NCBI RefSeq assembly: GCF_014230465.1
Contig: NZ_JAAXCY010000010.1
Location: forward strand, 248,001-312,000
Length of the DNA: 64,000 nucleotides
Source of the DNA: Pseudomonas cremoris
Lineage (GTDB): Bacteria > Pseudomonadota > Gammaproteobacteria > Pseudomonadales > Pseudomonadaceae
Direction: 5' to 3'
In this document: positions 34,759 to 43,457 of the stretch, one piece after another
How the letters are laid out: each line of letters opens with the position of its first letter
Position numbering within the stretch: position 1 is the stretch's first letter
Position numbers and translations under genes: made by a program
Notes under the pieces: model-generated
What the model was told of the DNA's origin: nothing
What the model saw: the letters and a program-made list of their open reading frames with translations, nothing else
The model's database searches: none

Positions 34759-35685
34759 CTACTTATAGCGCTGCTCGAACATTGCCACCTGCTCTGGCTT
34801 GATCAGTTCAAACGGCACCCACACCTCGGCCTCGATCGGCTCACCCTTGATCATCTTGATCGCCGACTCCACCGCCTTGGCCGCTTGGGCCTTGGGGTCC
34901 TGGAACACCGACGCCGCCAACAGCCCACGCTTGACCGCCGCCAACCCGTCCGGCAAGCCATCGATGCCGACAATCGCCACTTCGCCCTTGGCCTTGCCCG
35001 CCTGTTGCAGCGCCATCCCTGCGCCAATCGCCATTTCATCGTTGTTGGCGACAATCCCATCAAACTGCGTGCCGGCCAGCAGCCAGTTGCTGGTCAGGTC
35101 CATGCCCTTGTTGCGCTGCCATTCGGCGCTTTGCTGCTCGACGACCTTGATGCCGGGGAAGTCCTTGAGCACTTGCTTGGCGCCCTCGGTACGGTCGTGG
35201 GTGGCGTTCTGCGCAAGGTCGCCCATGATGATCGCCACAGTGCCTTTGCCGCCGAGTTTCTGCGCGAGGAAGCGCATCTGCAGTTGCCCGGCCTCGATGT
35301 CGTTGGAGGCTACGGTGACCACGCCCTTGGGCAGGGTGCGTTCGTCCGGGTGGCGGTTGACGTACACCAGCGGCGTCTTGGCCGCCACGGCGGCGCGGGT
35401 GATGTTGGCAGTGGCGGAGGTGTCCACCGGCAGCACAATCACCGCATCCACTTTTTGATTCAGAAAGCCTTCGACCTGGTTGAGTTGGCGCACCACATCA
35501 CCTTGCGCATCTTCGAACTGGATCTGCACGCCTTGTTGCTTGGCGGCGGTGTCCAGGCCGTTGCGCACGTAGGTCATGAAGTTATCGTCAACCCGGGCAA
35601 TGCTCACGCCAATGCGGTAATCGGCGAACGACCATGGGCTGAACAGCAGTAACAGCGAGGCAACAATCAATGCATAGCGGTTCAT
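34759..35685 (-). CDS. sugar ABC transporter substrate-binding protein (MocB/inositol-rhizopine type)
   Basis: A 308-residue type-1 periplasmic binding protein with a signal peptide of about 20 residues ending WSFA. The start of the mature protein, IGVSIARVDDNFMTYVRNG, and the VDTSATANITRAAVAAKTPL segment place it with inositol/rhizopine-binding proteins. The ATG at 35685 follows AAGGAAC. It ends the minus-strand operon with the isomerase and dehydrogenase genes. No ATPase or permease gene is adjacent; the next gene is convergent. It therefore depends on transporter subunits elsewhere. Ligand assignment to an inositol derivative is family inference. Confidence 0.85.
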   Translation of the reverse strand: MNRYALIVASLLLLFSPWSFADYRIGVSIARVDDNFMTYVRNGLDTAAKQQGVQIQFEDAQGDVVRQLNQVEGFLNQKVDAVIVLPVDTSATANITRAAVAAKTPLVYVNRHPDERTLPKGVVTVASNDIEAGQLQMRFLAQKLGGKGTVAIIMGDLAQNATHDRTEGAKQVLKDFPGIKVVEQQSAEWQRNKGMDLTSNWLLAGTQFDGIVANNDEMAIGAGMALQQAGKAKGEVAIVGIDGLPDGLAAVKRGLLAASVFQDPKAQAAKAVESAIKMIKGEPIEAEVWVPFELIKPEQVAMFEQRYK

Positions 35686-35696
35686 AAGGGGGTTCC

Positions 35697-35706
35697 TTTT
35701 ATTGTT
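35697..35706 (-). promoter_or_regulatory. AAnAAnAA motif before the MocB-like gene
   Basis: On the minus strand AACAATAAAA abuts the GGAA ribosome binding site of the binding-protein gene and overlaps the stop of the isomerase gene. It is a candidate Hfq-Crc site. Confidence 0.5.
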
Positions 35707-36484
35707 ATAGGGTGAACGCTTGACGGAATCGCTCCAGGGCCAACTCGCTGTCGCCGCTGGCCCAGCCTTCGAGGCCGACCACGCCGTTGTAGCCCATGGC
35801 ATGCAGGGCCCTGGCGATGGCCGGGTAGTGGATTTCGCCGGTGCCGGGCTCCTTGCGGCCTGGCACGTCGGCCACCTGGATTTCGCCGATGGCGCTGCCT
35901 GCGCGCTGGATCAGCTCGATCAAGTTACCTTCGCCGATCTGCGCGTGGTACAGGTCCAGGTTCATCTTCAAATGCGGGCTGCCCACCGCTTCGATCAACG
36001 CCAGGGTATCGTCGGCGCGGGCGAACGGGGTGCCGGGGTGGTCAACCTCGGTGTTGAGGTTTTCCAATAGGAACACGCGGCCAGCGTCTTCCCCCAGGCG
36101 GGCGATTTTTTCCAGGGTCTTGCAGGCGCTCAGCCACATGCGCCCGGTGATCTGGCTCACGGGTTGCACCGGCAGGCCGCCTTCGCCCAGGCCGGTGCCA
36201 TGCAGGTTGAGGCTGGGGCAGTTGAGTTGCTCGGCGATGCCGATGGATTCGCGAGCGCTGTCGAGCAACTGGCGGATGCCATTCGGGTCGGTGAGGTTTC
36301 CGCTGATGTAGCCGGTCATTGAGGTGAAGTCGGCGCCGGTGGCGGCCAGGGCATTGATGTCCTTGTCGGTCCAGCTCCAGATTTCGGCGCTGAAGCCCAA
36401 CTCATGAATGCGCTTGACCCGCTCAATGAACGGCAGGTCGAGAAAAACCATCTCGGCGCTGATCGCCAGTTTGAACGGGCTCAT
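35705..36484 (-). CDS. TIM-barrel sugar isomerase/epimerase (MocC/hydroxypyruvate isomerase-like)
   Basis: A 259-residue xylose isomerase-like TIM-barrel protein. Metal-ligand segments are LLENLNTEVDHPGTP near residue 140, MNLDLYHAQIGEG near 175 and VGLEGWASGDSEL near the C-terminus. The fold includes hydroxypyruvate isomerase, OtnI, IolI and MocC. Placement between an inositol-dehydrogenase-like gene (four-base overlap) and an inositol/rhizopine-type binding protein favours an IolI/MocC-like role on an oxidised inositol derivative. It is cytoplasmic. It is not a close copy of otnI (8156-8941) in the same window, although both share metal-site motifs. Confidence 0.85.
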   Translation of the reverse strand: MSPFKLAISAEMVFLDLPFIERVKRIHELGFSAEIWSWTDKDINALAATGADFTSMTGYISGNLTDPNGIRQLLDSARESIGIAEQLNCPSLNLHGTGLGEGGLPVQPVSQITGRMWLSACKTLEKIARLGEDAGRVFLLENLNTEVDHPGTPFARADDTLALIEAVGSPHLKMNLDLYHAQIGEGNLIELIQRAGSAIGEIQVADVPGRKEPGTGEIHYPAIARALHAMGYNGVVGLEGWASGDSELALERFRQAFTL

Positions 36485-37485
36485 ACGGCCACCGCCTTAC
36501 CTTGCTGGAACGACTCGATGCACGCACGGGCAATCGCCAGGGCAGCGCGGGCGTCTTCACCACTGGCCATCGGCTTGGCGCCCGTGCGCAGGCAATCGGC
36601 GAAGTGGTTAAGTTCGGCGATGTAGGCGTCACGCAACAGGTCGGTGTCCAGGCGCTGGGTGTCGGCCTGGATGCCTTGGGCCAGGTAGCGCACCAGGTCC
36701 GAATCGTTGAGGCTGCCCATGCTCAGCATGCCTTCGCTGCCGAACACTTCGCCGCGCACGTCGTAGCCATACACGGCCTGGAAGTTGGCCTCGGCAGTGG
36801 CAATGGCGCCGTTGTCGAAGCGGATCGCGACCACAGCGGTGTCGAGGAAACCTTTGCTCTTGTACGCCGGGGCGATCAGCGCGTCGGCCATCACGTACAC
36901 CTGCACCGCTTCGGCACCGGGGTTGAGGTAGCGCAGGGTGTCGAAGTCGTGAATCAGGGTTTCGAGGAAGATCACCCACTGCGGCGATGCGGCGGGATTG
37001 TTCAGCGCCGGGTCGCGGGTCAACGAGCGCAGCAACTGCGGCGTGCCGATACGGCCGGCGGCGACATCCAGATGCGCGGTGCGAAAGCTCTTGGCAAAAC
37101 GCCGGTTGAAGCCAACCTGCAGCGGCACGCGGGCATCGGCTGCTGCGGCGATGGCGCGGTCGGCTTCATCCAGGGTGATGGCCATCGGTTTTTCGCAGAA
37201 GATTCCTTTGCCGGCACGGGCTGCGCTGATCACCAACTCGGCGTGGCTGCGGGCGGGGGCGGCGATGATGACGCCGTCGATGTCCGGGTCGTCGAGCAGT
37301 TGCTGTGGGTCGGTGTAAGCCTTGTCCACGCCCAATTCAGCGGCGAGGCGGGCGGCTTGGCCTGGCGTGGGGTCGGCAATCGCCACCAGGCTGGCACCGG
37401 GGATATGCCGTGCGGCGGTCAAGCCGTGGAAGCTGCCCATGCGACCGGCGCCGATCAAACCCAGGCGGATGTTCTGTGTACTCAT
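36481..37485 (-). CDS. Gfo/Idh/MocA oxidoreductase, inositol 2-dehydrogenase-like
   Basis: A 334-residue NAD-dependent dehydrogenase. The Rossmann motif is GLIGAGRMGSFHG near residue 8, the EKP motif of the family is FCEKPMAITLDEADR near residue 95, and the catalytic histidine is in LIHDFDTLRYLNPG near residue 185, a hallmark of inositol dehydrogenases (IolG/MocA). The ATG at 37485 has GGGG upstream. It is the first gene of the minus-strand operon and lies about 47 bases downstream of the expected start site of a consensus sigma-54 promoter. Exact substrate (myo-, scyllo- or methylated inositol) is open. Confidence 0.9.
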   Translation of the reverse strand: MSTQNIRLGLIGAGRMGSFHGLTAARHIPGASLVAIADPTPGQAARLAAELGVDKAYTDPQQLLDDPDIDGVIIAAPARSHAELVISAARAGKGIFCEKPMAITLDEADRAIAAAADARVPLQVGFNRRFAKSFRTAHLDVAAGRIGTPQLLRSLTRDPALNNPAASPQWVIFLETLIHDFDTLRYLNPGAEAVQVYVMADALIAPAYKSKGFLDTAVVAIRFDNGAIATAEANFQAVYGYDVRGEVFGSEGMLSMGSLNDSDLVRYLAQGIQADTQRLDTDLLRDAYIAELNHFADCLRTGAKPMASGEDARAALAIARACIESFQQGKAVAV

Positions 37486-37496
37486 GAAATAACCCC

Positions 37497-37507
37497 TTTT
37501 TATTGTT
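37497..37507 (-). promoter_or_regulatory. AAnAAnAA motif in the leader of the MocA-like gene
   Basis: On the minus strand AACAATAAAAA runs straight into the GGGG ribosome binding site. It is a candidate Hfq-Crc translational repression site. Confidence 0.55.
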
Positions 37508-37543
37508 GGCCTCAGGACGCTCCTGATGGGCAAAGGGGTATGA

Positions 37544-37558
37544 GCAAGGGCTGTGCCA
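37544..37558 (-). promoter_or_regulatory. sigma-54 promoter of the MocA-MocC-MocB-like operon
   Basis: Read on the minus strand the sequence is TGGCACAGCCCTTGC, an exact match to the TGGCAC-N5-TTGC consensus. Transcription should start near 37532, about 47 bases before the dehydrogenase start codon. An enhancer-binding protein gene lies immediately upstream in the divergent direction. Confidence 0.9.
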
Positions 37559-37621
37559 ATTAACAAGTAATTGATATTTAAAGCTTTATAAGAATATTTA
37601 AACAAAAAGTGTTCATTTCAA

Positions 37622-37660
37622 TGACATGCCTATACTGACATGTCAAAAACATGAACATGA
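37622..37660. promoter_or_regulatory. putative enhancer (UAS) repeats for the sigma-54 activator
   Basis: This stretch contains TGACATG (37622), the perfect dyad TGACATGTCA (37636-37645) and CATGAACATGA, about 65-115 bases upstream of the sigma-54 promoter. It ends just before the regulator's own start codon, so binding could both activate the catabolic operon and repress the regulator gene. Confidence 0.6.
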
Positions 37661-37670
37661 GTAGCCTTCA

Positions 37671-39626
37671 ATGAGCATGACGTTCAGCGTGCAAGACCTC
37701 GATTACCTCACGAGCTTGGGGCCTGCCGCGTTGAACGACGGCCCGGTTATCGCGCTGGAGCGGGCGTGGCGCGATTGTCTGGCCGGCCAGGTCGAGCGCC
37801 CGCTGGCGGTGCGCCAAGTGATCTGGGATTCGTGGCGGCGCAGTGTCGAGGCCGGTATTGATCCTGCGGACAACGCGTACCGTTTTGCCGCCCCCGAAAC
37901 CCTGGCCGCTACCCTGGCTACTCATCGCGTGCTGATCGCCGCCGCCGCACAGGTCATGCATGGCCTGCTGGCCTATAACCCGCGTGGCCATATCAATCTC
38001 ACCGATGCCGATGGCACCACCCTGTACTTTTGCGGGTTGGATATCACTCCGGTGGGCAGTCGCCTGCTGGAGTCCGTGCAAGGCACCAACTGCACCGGCC
38101 TGGCCCTGGCCGAGGACCACTTGGTGTACGTGCTTGCCGAAGAAAACTTCGGCAGTGGCCTGCGCCAACGCCGCATGCATTGCGCCGCCGCGCCGATCAA
38201 GAATGCCCAGGGCGACACGCTGGCCATGCTGACCCTGACCGCCGAACCCGGCTGGTTTCATTTCCATACCCTCGGCACCGTGCAAGCAGCGGCCGACGCG
38301 GTGTCACGCCAGATGGCGCTGCAAGGGCTGCTGGAAGAGCAGCAAACCGTGCTCGAAGTGCTCAATGAAGGCCTGGTGGTACTGGATGAGCGCGGCTGCA
38401 TCAAGGCGCTCAATCGCTATGCGCGGCAGTTGTTCGGAGTGGGCCTGGAACTGATCGGCAGCCCGTTCAAGCGCCTGGGGCGCAGCGAGTTGAGCGACGT
38501 GCTGGGTGAACCGGTGCGCGATCTCGATTGCACCTTTCACCTGCACGACCGCAGCCAACTCGCCTGCCTGGTGTCGGTGTGCCCGCTGGAGCAGGGCGGG
38601 GTGATCGTGTCTCTGCGCGAAAACCGCCGCATCCGCGAAATCACCCGGCGCATCATCGGCACCCAGGCCAGCTACACCTTCGACACCATCCAGGGCAGTT
38701 CGCGGGCGATTCAGGACGCGCTGCACTTGGGGCGTATTGCCAGCCGCAGCGACTCCACCACTTTGATCCTCGGTGAAAGCGGCACCGGCAAAGAATTGTT
38801 CGCCCAGGCGATCCACAATGGCAGCGACCGGCACAAGGGCCCGTTTGTGGCAGTGAACTGCGGTGCGATCCCACGGGACCTGGTGCAAAGCGAGCTGTTC
38901 GGCCACGTCGAAGGCGCCTTCACCGGCGCTGCCCGTGGCGGGTCGGCAGGCAAGTTCGAACTGGCGGATGGGGGCACCATCTTCCTGGATGAAATTGGCG
39001 ACATGTCCTTCGACGCCCAAGTCAGCCTGCTGCGGGTATTGCAGGAGGGTGAAGTGACCCGTGTCGGCGCAAAAAGCTCGCGGCAAGTGAATGTGCGCAT
39101 CATCGCCGCCACTCACCGCAACCTGAGCCAGGCGGTGGCTGAGGGGGCGTTTCGCGAAGACCTTTACTACCGCCTCAACGTGCTGAACTTGACCGTGCCA
39201 CCGCTGCGCATGCGTCGCGAAGATATCCCGTTGCTGGCGCGGCACTTCCTCACGCGATGCGCGCGCTCGCTGCGTAAATCGGTGCAAGGTTTTTCGCCGG
39301 ATGCGCTGGCGTTGCTGTCGGCCTATGGCTGGCCCGGCAATGTGCGTGAGTTGGAAAACAGCATCGAGCGGGCGACCAACCTGGCGATGGGTGAGTTGAT
39401 CCAGGCGGTGGATCTGCCGCTGGAAGCCCGGCAACGCTCACCGGCACGCCTGCACGAGCCGCAACCGGTCCAGGACTTGAGTAGTCACGAAATGAACGCC
39501 ATCGTCGCTGCGCTGCAAGGCACTGGCGGCAATATCCGGTTGGCCGCCCGCCAACTGAACGTGTCCCGAGGCGGCCTCTATAACAAGATGAATCGGTTTG
39601 GCCTTGTTGCAGGGGATTTTCGCTAG
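37671..39626 (+). CDS. sigma-54-dependent transcriptional activator (AcoR-like, GAF-PAS-AAA-Fis)
   Basis: A 651-residue enhancer-binding protein. An N-terminal GAF-type sensor (about 75-215, with [14 protein letters not shown]) and a PAS-like segment (about 220-320) precede the AAA+ domain. That domain has Walker A GESGTGKE from residue 368, the sigma-54 contact loop GAFTGA at 415-420 and Walker B FLDEIGD from about 438. A Fis-type helix-turn-helix ends the protein ([21 protein letters not shown]). It is divergent from the inositol/rhizopine-like operon, which has a consensus sigma-54 promoter. The ligand is probably the operon's substrate. Its stop overlaps that of convergent rtcR. Confidence 0.93.
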   Translation: MSMTFSVQDLDYLTSLGPAALNDGPVIALERAWRDCLAGQVERPLAVRQVIWDSWRRSVEAGIDPADNAYRFAAPETLAATLATHRVLIAAAAQVMHGLLAYNPRGHINLTDADGTTLYFCGLDITPVGSRLLESVQGTNCTGLALAEDHLVYVLAEENFGSGLRQRRMHCAAAPIKNAQGDTLAMLTLTAEPGWFHFHTLGTVQAAADAVSRQMALQGLLEEQQTVLEVLNEGLVVLDERGCIKALNRYARQLFGVGLELIGSPFKRLGRSELSDVLGEPVRDLDCTFHLHDRSQLACLVSVCPLEQGGVIVSLRENRRIREITRRIIGTQASYTFDTIQGSSRAIQDALHLGRIASRSDSTTLILGESGTGKELFAQAIHNGSDRHKGPFVAVNCGAIPRDLVQSELFGHVEGAFTGAARGGSAGKFELADGGTIFLDEIGDMSFDAQVSLLRVLQEGEVTRVGAKSSRQVNVRIIAATHRNLSQAVAEGAFREDLYYRLNVLNLTVPPLRMRREDIPLLARHFLTRCARSLRKSVQGFSPDALALLSAYGWPGNVRELENSIERATNLAMGELIQAVDLPLEARQRSPARLHEPQPVQDLSSHEMNAIVAALQGTGGNIRLAARQLNVSRGGLYNKMNRFGLVAGDFR

Positions 39627-41203
39627 GGTTTCAACTGTTTCCAGTCAACCCCAAAGCGCGCCAGGTATTTGCGCAGTCGATCCGCATCGTTCGGCTGGGC
39701 CTTGGCCTGGCGAGTTACGCCGAATAAACGCCGGCCAGCTTCGGACAGGCTGTCGCACTGCAAGCACACATCGATTACCGCCTTGAGTTGCAACTGGTCA
39801 AACAGGTCGAGGTCGGTGGGCAGCAGGGTGAGGGGTTCGGACAGCCCCCAGGCGTAGCGCAGTCGCAGGATTTCTTCCTCAACCTGGGCTTCGTCGATGC
39901 GCCCGCTGTCGGCCAGCGTCGCCATGCGCGTGATTGACGCTGACAGCTCACGAAAGTTGCCCAGCCACGCCGCTTCGCTGGAGCAGGCAAACGCCAGATA
40001 GCGGCGCCGCGCTTCCAGGTTGAAGCGCACACGGCGGCCTTGTTCGCGGGCGTGGCGCTCCAGTTCGAAATCGATGTTTGGCTCGATGTCCTCGCGGCGT
40101 CCCGCCAGGCCAGGCAGGTCAAAGGTCCATAGGTTGATGCGGGCATACAGGTCTTCGCGGAACAGCCCTTCGGCCACGCGCCCGCGCAGGTCGCGGTGGG
40201 TGCCGGCGATGATCAAAAAATCGCTGGCCACTTCGCGGTCGGCGCCCATGGGATAGAAGCGTTTTTCTTCGATGGCCTTGAGCAGCATTGCCTGTTCATC
40301 CAGGCCCAGTTCGCCGATTTCATCCAGGAACAACATGCCGCCATCTGCCGCGCGCAGCAGGCCGTCCCGGGCGTTTTGCGCACCGGTGAAGGCGCCCTTG
40401 ATATGCCCGAACAACGCCGACATCGCGCCGTCGCCGCGCAAGGTGGCGCAGTTCACTTCGACAAAACGACCCTGCACCTGATGGCGGCTGCGCTTGAGCT
40501 CAAAGATGCGTCGGGCGAGGAACGATTTGCCCGCGCCCGTGGGGCCGATCAACAGCATCGGCGCGGTGGAGCGCACGGCCACTCGCTCAATTTGTTCGAT
40601 GGAGCTATTGAAGGCGCTGTTGCGAGTGGCGATTCCCGACTTGAGGAAGGCCAGGCCTTCCAGGCGCTGGTGGCTAAAGCGTGAAGCGATGCGGTCGTAG
40701 CGCGACAGGTCGAGGTCGATCAGGGTGTGGGTGCCGGTGGCGAGCTCATGCTCGTCGCGGCGCCGGCTGGGAGAGGTCTGGATCAATCGCGCCGGCAGAT
40801 TGCGCGCCTCGGTGAGCAGGAACCAGCAGATCTGCGCCACGTGGGTGCCGGTGGTGATATGGACCAGGTAGTCCTCGCGTTCGGTGTCGAAGGAGTAGGC
40901 GGCCGTAAAGTCGTGCAGCGCGCCGTAGACCTCTTCGAAATCCCACGGATTGTTCAGCGGCATGGGGTGCAGGCGGACGTCGGTGTGCGGCGAGACCTGC
41001 TGGATATCGGCACGTATCCGTTCGGCGATGCTGACGTCGCGGGCGTCGATGTCGTGGATCAGCTCCAGGCGATCAATCTGCAAGTCATCCTGCTGGCACA
41101 GGCCGACGCTGGGCCGCCAATGGTTCCAGCGGTTGGCACCCTTGCCGACGCGATCCAGCTTGGAGCCAATAAACCCGATGGTGACCGTGCGCTTGTGTTT
41201 CAT
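39623..41203 (-). CDS. rtcR: RNA repair operon activator RtcR
   Basis: A 526-residue sigma-54 activator with an N-terminal CARF domain (about residues 1-180, starting [12 protein letters not shown]) in place of a classical receiver. The AAA+ domain has Walker [16 protein letters not shown] at 270-275 and Walker B FLDEIGEL; a short helix-turn-helix follows. CARF domains bind nucleotide or RNA-end ligands; in enterobacteria RtcR responds to damaged tRNA with 2',3'-cyclic phosphate ends. It is divergent from rtcB, which has a near-consensus sigma-54 promoter. Length is as in E. coli RtcR (about 530). Confidence 0.95.
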   Translation of the reverse strand: MKHKRTVTIGFIGSKLDRVGKGANRWNHWRPSVGLCQQDDLQIDRLELIHDIDARDVSIAERIRADIQQVSPHTDVRLHPMPLNNPWDFEEVYGALHDFTAAYSFDTEREDYLVHITTGTHVAQICWFLLTEARNLPARLIQTSPSRRRDEHELATGTHTLIDLDLSRYDRIASRFSHQRLEGLAFLKSGIATRNSAFNSSIEQIERVAVRSTAPMLLIGPTGAGKSFLARRIFELKRSRHQVQGRFVEVNCATLRGDGAMSALFGHIKGAFTGAQNARDGLLRAADGGMLFLDEIGELGLDEQAMLLKAIEEKRFYPMGADREVASDFLIIAGTHRDLRGRVAEGLFREDLYARINLWTFDLPGLAGRREDIEPNIDFELERHAREQGRRVRFNLEARRRYLAFACSSEAAWLGNFRELSASITRMATLADSGRIDEAQVEEEILRLRYAWGLSEPLTLLPTDLDLFDQLQLKAVIDVCLQCDSLSEAGRRLFGVTRQAKAQPNDADRLRKYLARFGVDWKQLKP

Positions 41204-41351
41204 GGCTAGACCAAAATATAAGTAACGATATGTAAGGATATGAATAGGGTGGTGGGCTTGTCATTGGTTTTAAGCTCTTGAAGCTGAATAAAATTAAAAT
41301 ATGTATATAAAACAATTAGATGGATATTTTTAAGTGGGCTTTAGTGGAAGC

Positions 41352-41366
41352 TGGCACGACCGCTGC
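41352..41366 (+). promoter_or_regulatory. sigma-54 promoter of the rtcB operon
   Basis: TGGCACGACCGCTGC differs from the TGGCAC-N5-TTGC consensus at one position only. The expected start site near 41377 leaves a leader of about 40 bases before rtcB. The AT-rich DNA at 41211-41330 upstream, with ATATGTA/ATATGAA repeats, is the likely RtcR binding region. Confidence 0.8.
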
Positions 41367-41417
41367 TATATCCCAGCCAACGCCGCAACGACGGCTTTCA
41401 AAAAAAGAATCGAGATC

Positions 41418-42644
41418 ATGCAAGAGAAAACCTACCAACTGCTGGAAGTGGCCAACGGCAAGCCAATCAAACTCTGGACTCAAGGCGTACCCGTAGAACC
41501 TGAAGCCCGCCAGCAACTGATGAACACCGCGCAGATGCCGTTTATCTTCAAACACCTCGCAGTGATGCCGGATGTGCATTTGGGCAAGGGCTCGACCATC
41601 GGCAGCGTGATCCCCACCGTGGGTGCGATCATCCCGGCGGCGGTGGGTGTGGACATCGGCTGCGGCATGATCGCCGCGCGCACCACGCTGATGGCCAGCG
41701 ACTTGCCCGACAACCTCCATGGCCTGCGCTGCGCCATCGAGGCCGCCGTGCCCCATGGTCGCACTCGCAGCCGCAACGGTCGTGACAAAGGCGCTTGGGA
41801 AAACGTACCAGCCCAGGCCGACCAGGTGTGGTCGGCGCTGAATCCGCGTTTCAAGGCGATCACCGACAAATACCCGCAACTGGAGCGCAGCAACCACCGC
41901 CAGCACTTGGGCACGCTGGGCACCGGCAACCACTTTGTCGAGGTGTGCCTGGATGAAGCCAACCGGGTCTGGTTCATGTTGCACAGCGGTTCTCGTGGCG
42001 TCGGAAACGCTATCGGCAACCTGTTTATCCAGTTGGCCCAGGCGGACATGCGTCAGCACCTGGCTAACCTGCCGGACCGTGACCTGGCGTATTTCGAAGA
42101 GGGCAGCCAGCACTTCGATGACTACGTGGAAGCGGTGGGCTGGGCCCAGGATTTTGCGCGGCAGAACCGTGAACTGATGATGAAAGCGGTGGTACAGGCC
42201 ACACGCAAGGTGATCAGCAAGCCGTTTGAGGTCGCATTGGAGGCGGTGAACTGCCATCACAACTATGTGCAGAAAGAGCGGCATTTTGGTGAGGACGTTC
42301 TGGTCACGCGTAAGGGGGCCGTGTCGGCGAAGAAGGGCGAGTTGGGGATTATTCCGGGGTCCATGGGCGCCAAGAGCTTCATTGTGCGCGGCCTGGGTAA
42401 CGAAGAGTCGTTTTGCTCTTGCAGCCACGGCGCCGGGCGCACCATGAGCCGCACCAAGGCCAAGAACACCTTTACCGTAGAAGACCAGATCCGCGCCACC
42501 GCCCATGTGGAATGCCGCAAGGACGCGGATGTGATCGATGAAATCCCGATGGCCTACAAGGACATCGACCTCGTCATGCATGCCCAGCGTGAGCTGGTAG
42601 AAGTACTGCACACCTTGCGTCAGGTGGTGTGCGTCAAAGGTTAA
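41418..42644 (+). CDS. rtcB: RNA-splicing ligase RtcB
   Basis: A 408-residue GTP-dependent RNA ligase, the same length as the E. coli enzyme. It joins 2',3'-cyclic-phosphate or 3'-phosphate ends to 5'-OH ends. The Mn-binding cysteine is C82 in VDIGCGM; the guanylylated histidine is in SHGAGR; HLGKGSTIGSV and TGNHFVEV are also conserved. The ATG at 41418 is chosen because it starts the family sequence; in-frame codons upstream would overlap the sigma-54 promoter. It leads the rtcB-rlaP-rtcA operon. Confidence 0.95.
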   Translation: MQEKTYQLLEVANGKPIKLWTQGVPVEPEARQQLMNTAQMPFIFKHLAVMPDVHLGKGSTIGSVIPTVGAIIPAAVGVDIGCGMIAARTTLMASDLPDNLHGLRCAIEAAVPHGRTRSRNGRDKGAWENVPAQADQVWSALNPRFKAITDKYPQLERSNHRQHLGTLGTGNHFVEVCLDEANRVWFMLHSGSRGVGNAIGNLFIQLAQADMRQHLANLPDRDLAYFEEGSQHFDDYVEAVGWAQDFARQNRELMMKAVVQATRKVISKPFEVALEAVNCHHNYVQKERHFGEDVLVTRKGAVSAKKGELGIIPGSMGAKSFIVRGLGNEESFCSCSHGAGRTMSRTKAKNTFTVEDQIRATAHVECRKDADVIDEIPMAYKDIDLVMHAQRELVEVLHTLRQVVCVKG

Positions 42645-42657
42645 AAGGGGATCCAAG

Positions 42658-43446
42658 ATGCAAAAGGAAGAACGCCACCCATTGAGCGACGCCATGCGTA
42701 CGCGGGTGTTGCTGGAGCTTGCACGCATAGAGCGCGAGCGCAATGTCACGGTGTTGTACGCCTGTGAGTCCGGCAGCCGGGCCTGGGGCTTTGCCTCCAC
42801 CGACAGTGACTACGATGTGCGCTTCGTCTACGTGGAGAAGCCTGATTGGTTCTTGCAGGTAGACGCGCCACGGGACGTGATCGAGCGCCCGCTGGATGAC
42901 GAGTTGGACATAAGCGGCTGGGAGCTGCGCAAGACCTTGGGCCTGCTGCGCAAATCCAATCCTACGTTGCTGGAGTGGTTGGATTCGCCGCTGGTGTATC
43001 GCCAGAACGCTGAGGCCACGGCGCAACTGCGTGGCTTGGCCGAGGCGTTCTATAGCCCGCCGGCTGCACGCAATCATTACTTGTCGATGGCCAAGAAAAA
43101 CTTTCGCGGCTACCTGCAAGGTGACTCGGTGCGCTTCAAGAAGTACTTCTACGTACTGCGGCCGTTGCTCGCGGTGCGGTGGATCGACCTGGGCTTGGGT
43201 CGCCCGCCGATGACCTTCGCCGACTTGCTGAGTACGGTGGATGACGCGCAACTGTTGGACGAAGTCGCGAGCTTGCTGGTGTTGAAACGCAATGCCGGTG
43301 AGGCGGCGTACGGGCCACGGCGTCCAGCGCTGCATGCGTATATCCAGCGTGAACTGGAACGCACAGTGCCGGTATTGCCACGCACGCAGCAAGACTCACT
43401 GCAACTCGACCACTATCTGCGCGACACGGTTAAACGCTTTGCTTAA
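42658..43446 (+). CDS. rlaP: RNA repair-associated nucleotidyltransferase (RlaP family)
   Basis: A 262-residue predicted nucleotidyltransferase of the polymerase-beta superfamily. The active-site pattern is GSRAWG at residues 39-44 followed by the metal-binding DSDYD at 49-53. A helical C-terminal half (from about residue 120) is typical of the RlaP / DUF2061-like group found in RNA repair operons. It may add or remove nucleotides at tRNA ends before ligation, but this is not established. It lies between rtcB (13 bases) and rtcA (11 bases), so it is certainly part of the rtc operon here. Confidence 0.85.
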   Translation: MQKEERHPLSDAMRTRVLLELARIERERNVTVLYACESGSRAWGFASTDSDYDVRFVYVEKPDWFLQVDAPRDVIERPLDDELDISGWELRKTLGLLRKSNPTLLEWLDSPLVYRQNAEATAQLRGLAEAFYSPPAARNHYLSMAKKNFRGYLQGDSVRFKKYFYVLRPLLAVRWIDLGLGRPPMTFADLLSTVDDAQLLDEVASLLVLKRNAGEAAYGPRRPALHAYIQRELERTVPVLPRTQQDSLQLDHYLRDTVKRFA

Positions 43447-43457
43447 GGATATGCACA

